Assembly (NCBI GenBank): GCA_034440635.1
Contig: JAOTON010001067.1
Location: 469,001 to 533,000 of the forward strand
Direction: 5' to 3'
Length of the DNA: 64,000 nt
Origin: Lepas anatifera
Taxonomy: Eukaryota > Arthropoda > Thecostraca > Lepadidae
In this document: piece by piece, positions 52,931-64,000 of the stretch
How the letters are laid out: the number at the start of each line of letters is the position of its first letter
How positions within the stretch are numbered: the stretch's first letter is position 1
Notes under the pieces: generated by a model
Seen by the model: the letters and a program-made list of their open reading frames with translations, nothing else
Databases searched by the model: none
Told to the model about the DNA's origin: nothing
Translations under genes and position numbers: made by a program

Positions 52931-54158
52931 CCCTATTTCCGTCAGGCTCCCGGCTACCCCTATTTCCGGCAGGGGGCAATATCGGCCCCTAAGATCTCGT
53001 AATCTAACCTGCCGATTTTGAAAATTCAAAGTGCCATAGATTCCTCTGCTGCTAAACTTTATTTTGAAAAAAAGAAAATTTCAAAATTTTTATTTTTTAG
53101 GAAAAGGTCGTGCAAAATATACAATTTTTGTGTATTTTTAGATTTTCCATAACCTTTGTCTCTGTTGTACGATTTTCACAAAACTAGTTCAGATTTACAA
53201 ATAATTGACCCAAAATTTTCATATACTCGAGTTACGCAAAATTCGAAATTCAATGGCAGTTCCAGGACCAGGACTATGAGGGGAAATATATACAACCTAA
53301 AAAGTTTTTGTTACGCGGATTAGAAGCCGTCATATACTGCTTGGAATCTTTGACATATAAATAAATGAGAAAAAGTGAAAACTCATCAGGGGCGGATGCA
53401 GTAAGGTAAAACAGTGGGGTAAAATACATACCAACAATATGCGAATGGTATGCATGAGTATATTAGTCCCTGACTAGTTGAAATTTAATTTCTGATAATT
53501 TTTACCCTCCCATGGCAGCTCTGGGAAAGGGGGTGACATAGGCGGATCAAGGACTCGTCGTGGGGGGTGGGGGTGATTGGAAACACATTTTCAATATACA
53601 ACGATATTGAGTCGCGGCGGTGATACTGGCTGGGAATATACATTTTGAAAATGTGTAGTGACTAGACACGCCTCTGGTAATCTAGAATTGGGTTATAACT
53701 ATTTTTAATTTTCATATACCCAATTGTATTCGCCCTGACACGGCTGTAAGCAGTCTTCTCACTTACTAACGTTTAGTCCTTCTTGATAACATTCCCCCAT
53801 TTTGAACTGCTGTAACCGCCCCTGATGAATACAAATAGTGACAATTGTGAATGCACTATCATCTCACATAAAAAATGATATAATAAAACCACATAACTGG
53901 TATCAGGATCAGCAGAGACGGCTTCCTTTTACAAAAAACCCATCGCATACGATAATACTTGGTTTGTGGATAGAACCTCCCCAAAACCCAGCCATAGCTC
54001 CGCCCCTGGGAAATATATAATCTTGAAAATTTCAGAAAACCTGCCTGTACTAGTTTTAGGAAAAGTCAGGAAGTTTCAAAGTTCTATCGCAAGCCGTTTC
54101 GGAGATATTCTCGAAAAACCTGAAGGGGGGCAATATTAGCCCCCTGCCGGAAATAGGG
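52931..54158. mobile_element. TTAA-flanked MITE, family D
   Basis: TTAA (52927-52930, 54159-54162) flanks CCCTATTTCCG...CGGAAATAGGG. The inner ends carry GGCAATATCGGCCCC and its near complement. It contains a further inserted hAT-like piece with ends CAGGGGCGGATGCAG (about 53392) and ACCGCCCCTG (about 53823). Confidence 0.85.
53392..53824. mobile_element. hAT-like MITE nested in family D
   Basis: Inverted ends CAGGGGCGGATGCAGTAAGG and CTGCTGTAACCGCCCCTG. Inside it, CATAGGCGGATCAAGG at 53537 resembles the left end of the element at 40724. No clear target duplication. Confidence 0.6.
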
Positions 54159-54162
54159 TTAA

Positions 54163-54616
54163 GCCAGCAAGACATTGATCGTCATCATCATGGTCCTTGA
54201 AACGGACCAGTATACTGAAACGACCTCTCCTGGTTTTATAAAAAAGCACCTACCTGATGCTGTAATATTATGATGAAAGGAAAGGCCCTGATTAGGCGTC
54301 GCCATAGTCTGCGCAGCCCCTGCAGGATTCCTCGGCCTTTTAAAGAATTCTGCCGGCGTTTCAAGCTTACTTATGGCACGCGCCCCACGGCTTTGCCTTC
54401 AGCCTCATTGTGAACTCCTAACAACATAGTTTCACGTCCAGATCGCAAACGCTGACCAAGATCAGTGCCCATTCAATCTAGCCACGTGCGGTCAAGTAGT
54501 AGTCAGAAACTACGACCGTCTGTGCCATGGTGCAATAGCCTGCCAGTTATACATCTACTCTACAGCTGTGTGCACTAAACTAAAGCCCATGAAAATGGAA
54601 AACGGTAGATACTTAC
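54163..54616. other. 3' side intron of the proline-rich exon
   Basis: No feature seen. Confidence 0.4.
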
Positions 54617-55037
54617 GCCGGCTGTGGATGGCCCGGGGCGCTGCCAGCCGCTCCGGGGCCAGGGCTGGGCCCAGCAGGCGCCGCAGGCTTCGGATTGGCG
54701 GGCGGAGGCGACGGCTTCGGCTCCCGACCTCCGGGCGGCACTGGCCTGCTGGGCTTTGGCTTCGGAGCCGCCGGCTTCGGCTTGGGTCGGACTGGAGGAC
54801 TGGGTTTAGGTCGTGTTTCAGGTTTGGGTCGGCTGGGCTTGGGCTTCGGAGCCGCCGGCTTCGGCTTGGGTCGGACTGGAGGGCTGGGTTTCGGTCGTGT
54901 TGCAGGTTTCGGTCGGCTAGGCTTGGGCTTGGATGGCAGAGGCTCGTTTGGCGATGGGGGAGGCTTGAGCTCCAGTCCAGTGCCCGGCTTCTCGTAGCTG
55001 TAGCCACTCTGTGCCAGTGCTGAGGCCACCAGGGCCG
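54617..55037 (-). CDS. proline-rich exon with end of a signal peptide
   Basis: Between the acceptor TTTTTCCACAG and donor GGC|GTAAGTATC. It reads ALVASALAQSGYSYEKPGTG then repeats of PSRPKPxTRPKPSPPVRPKP and KPKPAAPKPK. ALVASALAQ looks like the hydrophobic end and cleavage site of a signal peptide, and GYSYEKP is a motif seen near the mature N-terminus of arthropod chitin-binding cuticle proteins. It starts and ends with two-base partial codons. The next known chitin-gene exon starts in phase 0, so either a middle exon is missing from my model or this is a neighbouring gene. Confidence 0.7.
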
Positions 55038-55364
55038 CTGTGGAAAAACGTTCGGGCTGTTCCAGGTCCTCTTTTGAAAACGCAAGAGTTTTCGGATTGC
55101 TTTACCTTTGTAACTGTATTATATATTGAGAATAACCTAATCCTTCGGGGAATTTGATAACATAGAGTTCTCGTAATTGAGCCCTCCAAAAGGCGTTAGA
55201 AAAATAACAATTCCTTATGACACTGCAAAAATACATTAACTGTCCAGTTTACCTAAGGTGTCAGTAAGATAGATATAACTATGATGAAAATTGGTTGAAT
55301 ACCCTGATAAGAATAAGTCATAGGTCAAACCCTCATTTTAAACCTGAAAAGTATAACACGCGCA
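55038..55364. other. 5' side intron of the proline-rich exon
   Basis: The first exon with the start of the signal peptide was not found. GTATAACACGCGCATT at 55351 is the end of a family A element cut by family B copy 2. Confidence 0.45.
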
Positions 55365-55368
55365 TTAA

Positions 55369-56391
55369 CCCTCGCCCCACCGGGGGGGCCATCGATGGCC
55401 CCCTAAGGTTTTTCCGGGATAGCAGAAAAACGACGAGGCGCAGCACCGCGGTTGAGGGCTCTACCTCTCACTGCATCATTTTCCCATCATCCCTGAAATT
55501 TTTACCCCGGGTCACCCAAGGTCAGGTCACCAGACGAGGTCAACCAAGGTCACCTCACTTCACCTTTAGAGCTCTGTAAGAGCTACATTTCAAAGTCGAT
55601 CGATTTGAAACTTCCTACACTTCATGACCCCTCCAGGGTCTACAAGGTGTATATCCGGGATTTTTCGATTTCGTGCCCTGAGGTCAGGTCACGAGGCGAC
55701 CTCTCCCATTGACAAAGCATGGGGAAAAGCTATTTCATGATATAAAAGCCACAAAAATGATTGCAATTACTCAGACTGCTCAGAACAGCGTTTTGGACAC
55801 CCTTTCACGGATCCCAGGGGTCATATTTGCCCTTTGACTTTTCCAAGGTCATCCAAGGTCACCAGAGGTCAAAAACAGTATTTTGACAATAACTTTTGAC
55901 CTAATTGAGCTAGAGCGGTGAAACAAACACCATCGTGTTTGTCTTGTCACTGGCTTTCATTTGATATACGGCAAGGTCACTTTTTGACCTTTCGTGACCT
56001 CAGGTCATATTAGGTCACGAGGTGACCTCTGGCGGTCAAACCACTGGCGGGAGGTCTTTACGTTCCACATAGCGGAAAAAGTACTGGCAATTTGCTATCA
56101 AATGTACTTTACCAGGCCTCAATAGCTCTAATGATATAAGAGTTATGCCCAGTTTGCTTAATCATTGCATATTTGAGTGAAAATAGCCGATCTTGACCTA
56201 ATTTGACCTCTGGAGGTCAAACCATTGACCTGAGCACTAAAACATGCGAAGTAATTTCTTACTGAATTCACGCGAGCTTTCTATTGCACTTTGCAGATTT
56301 GCGCTAACGCCCATATTTTCGGAGTTAGAGGGGGGCCATCGATGGCCCTCGGTGGGGCGAAGGTGGCGCCGGACCCCCGGTGGGGCGCGGG
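55369..56391 (+). mobile_element. TTAA-flanked MITE, family B copy 2
   Basis: TTAA at 55365-55368 and 56392-56395. The body aligns along its whole length with copy 1 at 50898. Numerous one-base gaps in copy 1 relative to this copy occur at doubled letters. Confidence 0.92.
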
Positions 56392-56395
56392 TTAA

Positions 56396-57698
56396 ATCAC
56401 AGCTCGTAATGAAAAACTAGTTTCCGATTATCTAATCCGCACCTAAGTTATAGCTTTGTTAACGTTCGTAGCTCTAACAATTGGGAACTTATCAGAAGTC
56501 GAATAACACGAAATTTCAGAAAATAATTCCCGCGTTACAAGACGTTAAAAAACGACATCTCGACATTTTGAGGTATTAACACCGTCTCCTACAGAGGAGG
56601 CATTATCAGTAGCGCACTGTTTGCCTTACCTAAAATCAGCAGACGCCACATGCTTCAACGAATCCAGTGTTGCTACAACTACACTCCCTTTCCACATTTC
56701 TGTGTCTTTATACAAACTCCCAATGTCAGAGGTCAGTTACCGCACACCACGTGACGCCTATCTGAGCAGCCACCCCAGGTCACGTGACGCTCAGCATCCG
56801 CCCGCGGCGCGGCGCGGTGTTGGCCTTCGTTGCCATGACAGTGCGGCGTTTGCGTGAGCACAGCTGATGCAGACGAGGAATACGGCAATGGCGCCTCAGA
56901 GCCACGGCATCACTCCGCCCCGCTGGCCGCTGTACCCGTTTCCAGGCTGAACTTTCAGTCACTGGCACTAAGCGCTCAGGATGAGGAAGTCGCAAATGCA
57001 ATGGGCTACTGTGCATCAATTCCAAAAGAAGCATCAAAGGTATGAGAGGGAGTGCAGTCGCCATGGCGGAGGACCGTTTTCGTCCAAGTGAGGACACCTT
57101 CAATGCGGTCCATTTCGTCAGTGAGAGGTGCTGTAGAGGACAGTTGAAAGGAAAATTTCACAGAAATAACGACTTTTGAAAATCACCAGCCTTGACTTTG
57201 AAAAACATGGTTAAACATTTACAACTAGAGATAGTTGCTCACTCGCTGACTGTTAGCGACAGCAGGACCTAACTAAGGGTGCTCAAAGAAATGAGGATTT
57301 CGGCCTTCTTGGATTCTTTGGATTTATTGCAGGGGCAAAAGACACCTAGTGTTTACCTGGTATCGTCTTTGAGGATTTATGTGTGTCACTTATGTTCATA
57401 GAACCGCAAAAATGGCCTTCCCGGGCAGATTTAAGGTTTTCAATCAATAAACAGACCAGTAAGGGGAGAAAAATTATTCATATCTGCAGAGTGAATATTC
57501 TTTCGACCACAGTAATAACTGAATGGACCCATACTGACAAAAACTTATAAATGATTAAAAAGATATGGGCTGTGGGTAGCGAGAGTGGGACACTTCACAT
57601 GTTAAAACGGAGACTGACCTGAAGTCTCTTTTCATTTTTTGTTTCGATGGGAAGCTGAGAATTTTTCTGTTAGACTTATGAAAGCTGAAAGATAGAGC
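56396..57698. other. intergenic or intronic, GC-rich patch at 56750-56950
   Basis: The GC-rich, CpG-rich patch includes two GTCACGTGACGC words (about 56748 and 56779) and may be a promoter area. A possible exon follows (next entry). Confidence 0.4.
56865..57042 (+). CDS. possible exon, unrecognised
   Basis: Open from a possible acceptor (GTGAGCACAG) to a possible donor AAG|GTATGAG. It reads ADADEEYGNGASEPRHHSAP, then RLNFQSLALSAQDEEVANAM and GYCASIPKEASK. The composition looks protein-like and the splice words are good, but there is no start codon in frame and no family match I recognise. Confidence 0.3.
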
Positions 57699-59582
57699 CA
57701 ACGCGCATTGACGGGGGGTCTGAACCACCTTCGCTTTGACGGGGGGGAGGGCGGCCGGGTACTCGCTCCCTAAGATCTCGAGAGCCATGCTATATAGCGA
57801 AAAACGGTAAACGGCGTTGGATTGTCCATCAAGATGTCTATAGAAAACATTTGAACCATGTCTTATATCGCATTTAAAGGCAATAGAGGTCGAGTCATGC
57901 CACCCTCGGGATAACATGTAAATGAAGGCTTTCAGTCATTACATCTGAATTAGTCAAGACAGAGCAAACAAAAGTTGAGGCCATTGAAATCTTCGCAGCA
58001 AGCCAAATCAAAGGATGTATAATATGACTTTGCTAGATCAAATAAGGTCAAGCATAGTATTTGACCTGACCTGAGGTCATGTCCAGGTCAAATTAGGTCA
58101 AAATGAATATCATTATAACCGAAAGAGTGAGACACATCTAATGACATTAAAATAAACACTATATCACCATCCATCACGCTATTATCACCATATATCACCA
58201 TCACTAAGGTATTCAGTTTAAACCATTTTCTCCATGTATTTCCAATAGAGAGGCCATAGCTCGTACCTGATCTTAGATCAACGATATTAGAAATACCGGA
58301 ATATGTTCTGTAGAAATTGTTGGGCCTATTATGTGATAGAGTTTCAATCGGCTAAGTTCACCCTGTTCTGACTTCTACTATCTTAAACCCTCGCCCCACC
58401 GGGGGCCATCGATGCCTAAGGTTTTTCCGGGATAGCAGAAAAACGAAGAAGTGCAGCACTGCGGTTGAGGGCTCTACCTCTCACTGCATCATTTTCCCAC
58501 CATCCCTAAAATTTTTTACCCCGGGTCACCCAAGGTCAGGTCACCAGACGAGGTCAACCAAGGTCACCTCACTTCAACTTTAGAGCTCTGTAATAGCTAC
58601 ATTTCGAAACTTCCTACACTTTATGGCCCCTCCAGGGTCTACAAGGTGTATATGCGGAATTTTTCAATTTCGTGTCCTGAGGTCAGGTCACGAGGTGACC
58701 TCTCCCATTGAAAAAGCGTGGGGAAAAGCTGTTTTATGATCTAAAAGTCACAAAAGTGATTGAAAATGCTCAGCTTGATCAGAAAAGCGTTCTTGGAGAC
58801 CCTTTCACGGATTCCAGGGGCCATATTTTCCCTTTGACCTCTCCAAGGTCATTCAAGGTCACAAGGGGTCAAAAACAATATTTTGACAATAAGTTTTGAC
58901 CTAACTAAGCTACAGCGCTGAAACAAACACCATCGTGTGTGCCTCGTCATTGGCTTTCATTTAATATACGGCAAGGTCACTTTTTGACCTTTTGTGGCCT
59001 CAGGTCATCTTAGGTCACGAGGTGACCTCTGGAGGTCAAACTACTGGCGGGAGATCTTTACGTTTCACATAACGGAAAAAGGACTGACAATTTCCTATCA
59101 AATGTACTTTACCAGACTCAATAGCTCTAATGGCATAAGAGTTATACCCAGTTTGCTTAAGCATTGCATATTTGAGTGAAAATAGCCGATTTTGACCCAA
59201 TTTGACCTCTGGAGGTCAAACCATTCACCTGAACACTAAAATATGTATGTAATTTCTTACTGAATTCACGCGAGCTTCTTATTGCACTTTGCAGATTTGC
59301 GCTAACGGCCATATTTTCGGAGTTAGAGGGGGGCATCGATGGCCGGTGGGGCCAAGGTGGCGCTGGACCCCGGTGGGGTGCGGGTTAAACTTTTTTTGAG
59401 GTGAGGTCACTTGACCTGCACTGGTGACCTGACCTGAGATAACCTAACCATAACATTTTGGAAAAAGTTGTAAAAATAATCATAGCAAAGGAATTCCAGG
59501 CACAGCGGCGCGTAGCGCTACCATTTTTATTCTGTTGTCAAAAACCCGAAGGGGCGGGTACCTGCCCCCGTCAATGCGCCTG
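57699..59582 (+). mobile_element. MITE family A copy 3, carrying a nested family B element
   Basis: Left end CAACGCGCATTGACGGGG (altered), right end CCCCCGTCAATGCGCCTG before TTAA (59583-59586). The body matches copies 1 and 2 until TATCTTAAAC, where family B copy 3 is inserted; the family A sequence resumes at 59389 with TTTTTTTGAGGTGAGGTCAC. Confidence 0.88.
58387..59384 (+). mobile_element. TTAA-flanked MITE, family B copy 3 (nested)
   Basis: TTAA at 58383-58386 and 59385-59388. The uninterrupted site is visible in the other family A copies (CTATCTTAAACTTTTTTTG near 33108 and 39210), which have a single TTAA. Confidence 0.93.
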
Positions 59583-59849
59583 TTAAGATGCAACAGTGTT
59601 ACCAGACATGTAAAATTGGGATGCTGGTTACATAACTATTCATTGTACTTGGAAACATGATGAGTTTTGAAGGACTTCGCAGGAAATATCCTAATATTCG
59701 AACACACTTTTGGCATAGCTACGGTTTCATATTTCACAAAATGGAAATTATTGACCACTCTCAGAAAATGAACGGGGGAGCTACGAAATACAAATCAATC
59801 AATCATTGAACCCAGCAAAAGACACAAAAGGCAATATTTTTAACCTGGA

Positions 59850-60465
59850 TTAACTTCTAAAACTAACACCAGCAGCGCAAATACGATGGAAAGGGAAAGG
59901 AAATAAGAAATTGAAATTCTGGAATACCTAATGAGTGTGCAAAATCAACCAGGCTACGATAAGTACAATTCGGAATCCCCATAGGTGTATTCCGACAACA
60001 ACTATATTCTGTTCAGAGCCGTAATAGATGCCGAAAAATGCACAATGTTATCATACCGATACACCTAAACACTTCATATTTCATTACCACGACGTGAAAC
60101 CTAATTGGGAATTCCTTAAGATGAAACTTGGTAGCGCTGATACCGATATTCCTTTATCATTAAAAGTAAGTGATCTGGTATTTCGTCTAAGCAAAGGAAA
60201 AAAGCACAGAATGCCATAATTCTCTTAACTAAACAATTCATAATCACCTGTAAATTGGGTACAAAATATACAATGCCAAACATAGAGGGATTAAAAATCC
60301 AAATGCATATATCACTATAAAACAGCTGTGTTTTAAAATAATAAGTAAGCAAGATTTCAAGAGAAATGGGATGGTTCAAAAGTGCGTAATTAATCATGAA
60401 CGCTGCTAAGAATAGGAACAAGTACGAGATAGTGTAATTCAACCATCATGATGTGCTAACAAAAT
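59850..60465 (+). mobile_element. L1-like LINE 3' end, copy 2
   Basis: Aligns base by base with 30955-31600, starting TAAAACTAACACCAGCAGCG. More mutated than copy 1. No long open frame remains. Confidence 0.75.
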
Positions 60466-60758
60466 GGAACTGTATGAGTTGAATGTTTCATTTTCTCTGA
60501 AGAGGGCTACTTAGTTGCAGGAAATGCAGCCTTTGTGAGCATTTGCTACAGCCTGCTCTATTGTCCTCAAATAAATGTTTAAAAAAGTTAATTTTTCCAC
60601 TCATCAAGTACAAATTATGAATCCAGGATAGCACCACTCCATAAATAAGACATTGGTAACGCATATACTGACCTTACCTGCACCTGAAAAAATCCCAAGG
60701 ATAAACTCCTTTCAAAGCTTTTGGGCAATTTAATGCAGACTGCATTATCCGAACTCTG
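60466..60758. other. spacer
   Basis: Nothing recognised. Confidence 0.4.
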
Positions 60759-60762
60759 TTAA

Positions 60763-61870
60763 CACGCGCAGTAACGTCAACGCGCAGTGGAGGGTCCTAA
60801 ATGTTAGAAGGAAAATAAAGGCTATAGGTAAGGGTCCTTGGGCTAGAAAAACGCCGGTTAGGGGTTGTGTGGGGACGATAGTGATCTGCTTTGCAACAGT
60901 TTCATCGACCACCTAGGTCAATCTTCAAGGTCAAACAAGGCCGTAAAGGTAAAATCTGGGACGTGCTGGAGACCTATAGGGACATGCCGTGATTTTGAGA
61001 ACGAAAGCCCGGAACACACCATGGGCGGACTAAGGTCATAAAGCGAAAGTCCCTCTATATATTAGTTTAAAACGCGCCCCGCTGGGGTCCCTGGCATGAC
61101 CCGCCCCGCTGGGGGGGCGTTTTTCGCCTCCCTCTCCGTACCGCATTTCCCACGAAAGCTAAATAAAAATAACGGACGGCGTTCGAAAGCTCTTGACAAG
61201 ACGAAGATATTTTATACGAATACTTTTTATGTCAGGTCAATATTGAGGTCAGCATAGGCCACAGAAGGTTCCATTGGCTTACAACAGAGCAGTCTACGTT
61301 TCTCTCTCTAGATCTGTCCTTAGGGGAGCTAGAGCAAAGTTTTATGTGTCATTGGATTCCTCTCATCGCGGAAAATCGAATGATGTATAATATGAATTTT
61401 CTAGGTCAAATAGTGAAAATGACCTGACCTGAGCTAGGTCAGGGTCACATAGTGACCTGGTATGGTCATGTTGCATACCAATCGACTCCCCGTGACAATA
61501 TAAACACAATGCACGCTAAATGGGAACATTATCTCAATTCAGTGACAAGTTATTGGCACAAAAAATCACTCTATGCTCCTGTGACCTGACATGACCTTTG
61601 AGAGGTCGGATGCTAAAAAAATCAACTCTATGGTCAAGATCGTGGTAAGAATAGACGGTTGAGGATTTTCAGCTTTATCTATACAGCATTTACTGAAAAC
61701 GAGGCCATTCTTCTTTTCACCGTAGACTTATAATGGAGTGACCGAAAAATTGACCCCGCCTTAGGTCAACAATATCGAAATTCTTAGATAGCAGACTTGT
61801 AAACCCTAATGACCTCATCATATTGTGAACGTTTCAAACTGATGTAAGTAGTGAAAAATGAGGAAAATGA
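60763..61870. mobile_element. diverged AGGTCA-rich MITE relative
   Basis: TTAA then CACGCGCAGTAACG at the left (60759). The interior has CCCCGCTGGGG palindromic words at 61075-61125 and many GGTCAGGTCA/TGACCTGACC runs. The right end is unclear. It may be two merged elements. Confidence 0.5.
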
Positions 61871-61903
61871 AGCAAACGCACAAGAAATGGCACTTAAACA
61901 CCA

Positions 61904-61914
61904 ATATATATATA

Positions 61915-61960
<46 letters not shown>
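61904..61960. repeat. (TA)n microsatellite
   Basis: About 27 TA units with one AAACA interruption. Confidence 0.95.
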
Positions 61961-61962
<2 letters not shown>

Positions 61963-62508
61963 ACCATGTTATCATGTGTCACCCAATTATAGCTCATCTC
62001 GTTTCGTTACATTGTCGAACATATAAGTGCATACATATATAACAAGACAAATGCCTAGCTTGTTAGCTGTTTAGCATACGTTTTTACTTAGGATTTAAGA
62101 ACAGGAGGAGAATCGTGAAAAAGGTCAGATTAAGGGTGGAAGTGAACAAATATGTTATTGTCTGTCGCCGCTCGGCAAAACAACACGCGTTTTACTGTTT
62201 CTGTCCTTGCAAATTGAATGTGAAGCAAACTATTTGCCGATGCTCGTGTTTTCCGAGTTGGGATATGTAAAGGGAAACATCCGAGTAGAAAGGCGCGGTA
62301 AAAATTTCCAGTTATAACTTTATGGACGAATTGGATATCGTATTGGACGCGTCTACTCGCCAGGCTCGATACCTTGAAGTGGGCAAGAAGTATCTAATAT
62401 ATAAAAATATATTACACCTATTATTCTTTTAACGGTATACCCTCAAATTTGTAAGACATTCACCTAAATGTTTTTGGTAAGACAGTTTTGAGGTTTTTGC
62501 AAATCTAA
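61961..62508. other. intergenic, nothing recognised
   Basis: No feature supported. Confidence 0.4.
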
Positions 62509-63349
62509 CACGCGCATTGACGGGGGGGGGCGGGTACCCGCCCCCCTCGGGTTTTCGGAGACAGTAGAAAAACGGCGGCGCGTAGCGCCGCCGTACTTGG
62601 CATACCTTTTCCCTCATCATTTTTACAACTTCTGTGAAAATTTTAAGATTAGGTCATCTCAGGTCAGGTCACCAGTACAGGTCAAATGACCCGACCTCAA
62701 AAAAAGTTTAAGATAGCATAAGTAGGAGCAGGGTAAATTTATCCGATTGAAACTCATATGAAATAATGGCCCCACCGAGTTCTGTAAAATATGTTCCGGT
62801 ATTTGTGATATCGATGACCTAAGGTCAGGTACGAGGCATGACTTCTCCATTGGAAATACATGGAAAAAATGGTTTTCATGAAATAACTCAGTAACGGATG
62901 GTGATAGAGCGTTTATTTTAACTCCATTAGACTGGCGTGAGCTTTGCGGTTCTAATGATGTGCATTTTAAATAATTTGACCCTGACCTGACCTCAGATCA
63001 GGTCAAATCCTTGATTTGACCTAGCAAGCTCAAATTATATATCATTCGATTCGTCTTGCTGAGAGGATTCATATAGTTCAAGTCGTTTTGCTCTATCTTT
63101 ATATGTTCAGATGTAAAGGCCGAAAAACTTAATTTACATGTTATCCCTATGACGGCATGTTTTGACCTCTCGTGACCTTTAATGTGACCTGACCAAAAAA
63201 TATTTCAAATGTTTTCGATGGAGAAGTGGATGGTCAGCCCAACGCCGTTTACCGTTTTTCGCTACCTACCATGGTTCTCGAGATCTTAGGGGGCGGGTAC
63301 CCGCCCCCCGTCAAAGTGAAGGTGGCTCAGACCCCCGTCAATGCGCGTG
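62509..63349 (-). mobile_element. MITE family A copy 4, inverted
   Basis: Ends CACGCGCATTGACGGGGG and complement; CTAA at the left and TTAA (63350-63353) at the right. The body is the reverse complement of copies 1 and 2, with the GC hairpin near 62573-62593. Confidence 0.9.
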
Positions 63350-63353
63350 TTAA

Positions 63354-63834
63354 TTATTTGGTTATGCTACATTGACGGGGTTAAATCACAACATTTATGA
63401 AGCACAAAATAATGACAAATACAGCACCTCAGATACAAATAAAACAGAACGCGTTTCGCGGTCGAAGGGCATGTGTTTCTAATAGCAATGCGTTTGTTCC
63501 TACTTCCTACCCTAGTTTAGATCATGACGACTCATAAAAATATTGAGCCAAATTTATTGCCGTTTTCAACGAAGCACATGCGGAGAAATAATAGATGTGA
63601 AACAGCCGGAATGATCAAAATCACAGATTGTCTTGCATGATTAAGACAGCTCTCTGGCGCTGATCTTAAAGTGTCAGGAAAATCATGATCATAGCAATGT
63701 TGTTTTTTTTAGATGCGGTAACTACTTTGGTTGTTGGTGCCCATGTCGCTAGAAGAGTGCTCCCATTAAGCAAGAAGCCCTAACTGACTGGTGGGTATAT
63801 AATTCCTCGACTGTCAGTTATTTCACATTATTTT
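63354..63834. other. intergenic, nothing recognised
   Basis: No feature supported. Confidence 0.4.
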
Positions 63835-63835
63835 A

Positions 63836-64000
63836 GGGGATGAGGTGGCTTAGTGGACAGCACCCTTGTCTTCTAAGCCACCGGTCCCGGGTTCAAGTAC
63901 CGGCGGAGCCTCTGGATAAGTCGATCTGATCCCCAAAATCCCTTCCAACAGGGTGAGAGTTGGCGACGCCGTAACACCCTGGCAGTTGGTGCCTCGTTAA
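63836..64000 (+). mobile_element. tRNA-derived SINE, cut by window edge
   Basis: A box GGTGGCTTAGTGGACAGC and B box CGGGTTCAAGTACCGG at tRNA spacing, with a CTTGTCTTCTAAGCC anticodon-like arm (possible Arg-TCT origin). The tail continues past the end of the window. Confidence 0.65.

Noticed and set aside
56780..57103. Minus-strand frame with a hydrophobic LPLIPLMLLLEL stretch as a signal-peptide exon for the chitin gene
   Set aside because: No donor in the required phase after the hydrophobic stretch; the opposite strand has the better exon signature.

Overview
This window is animal nuclear DNA, most likely from an arthropod and perhaps a crustacean. The genes are split by introns with GT/AG borders. 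One gene has an arthropod-type chitin-binding (CBM14/peritrophin-A) domain joined to proline-rich cuticle-like repeats. The spaces between exons are full of retrotransposon remains, short DNA transposons, tRNA-derived SINEs and minisatellites. The species cannot be named from the sequence alone.

Three genes can be supported. (1) 318-10198, minus strand: most of a BRAP/IMP gene (BRCA1-associated-protein-type RING E3 ligase). Its exons join in phase and encode the BRAP2/RRM-like domain, RING-H2, UBP zinc finger and coiled coil; the last exon lies off the left edge. (2) 17110-29087, plus strand: a complete four-exon ARPC3 gene (Arp2/3 complex subunit 3), head-to-head with BRAP and carrying two single-base-scale frameshifts. 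(3) 46780-48640, minus strand: the 3' part of a secreted chitin-binding proline-rich protein. A signal-peptide-end/proline-rich exon at 54617-55037 may belong to it.

Between BRAP and ARPC3 lie fragments of a Gypsy retrotransposon and a long CR1-like LINE (12.8-15.3 kb). ARPC3 introns hold a second, decayed CR1-like LINE, a Penelope-like fragment and a 3.8-kb near-palindromic element flanked by TA. From 30 kb rightwards the DNA is mostly mobile elements: two L1-like LINE tails, hAT-type MITEs, and at least four families of roughly 0.8-1.2 kb non-autonomous elements flanked by TTAA (piggyBac-like target). These are packed with AGGTCA/TGACCT half-sites and are sometimes nested in one another.

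The most unusual pattern concerns minisatellites. In all three genes, arrays sit directly on exon-intron borders, and their repeat unit is a copy of that border: the splice site plus the first or last few exon bases. I see this at five BRAP acceptors or donors with clear copies plus one weaker case, at one ARPC3 acceptor (about 15 copies, in-frame unit) and at one chitin-gene acceptor (about 10 copies). This makes long rows of decoy splice sites and looks like a local mode of intron growth.
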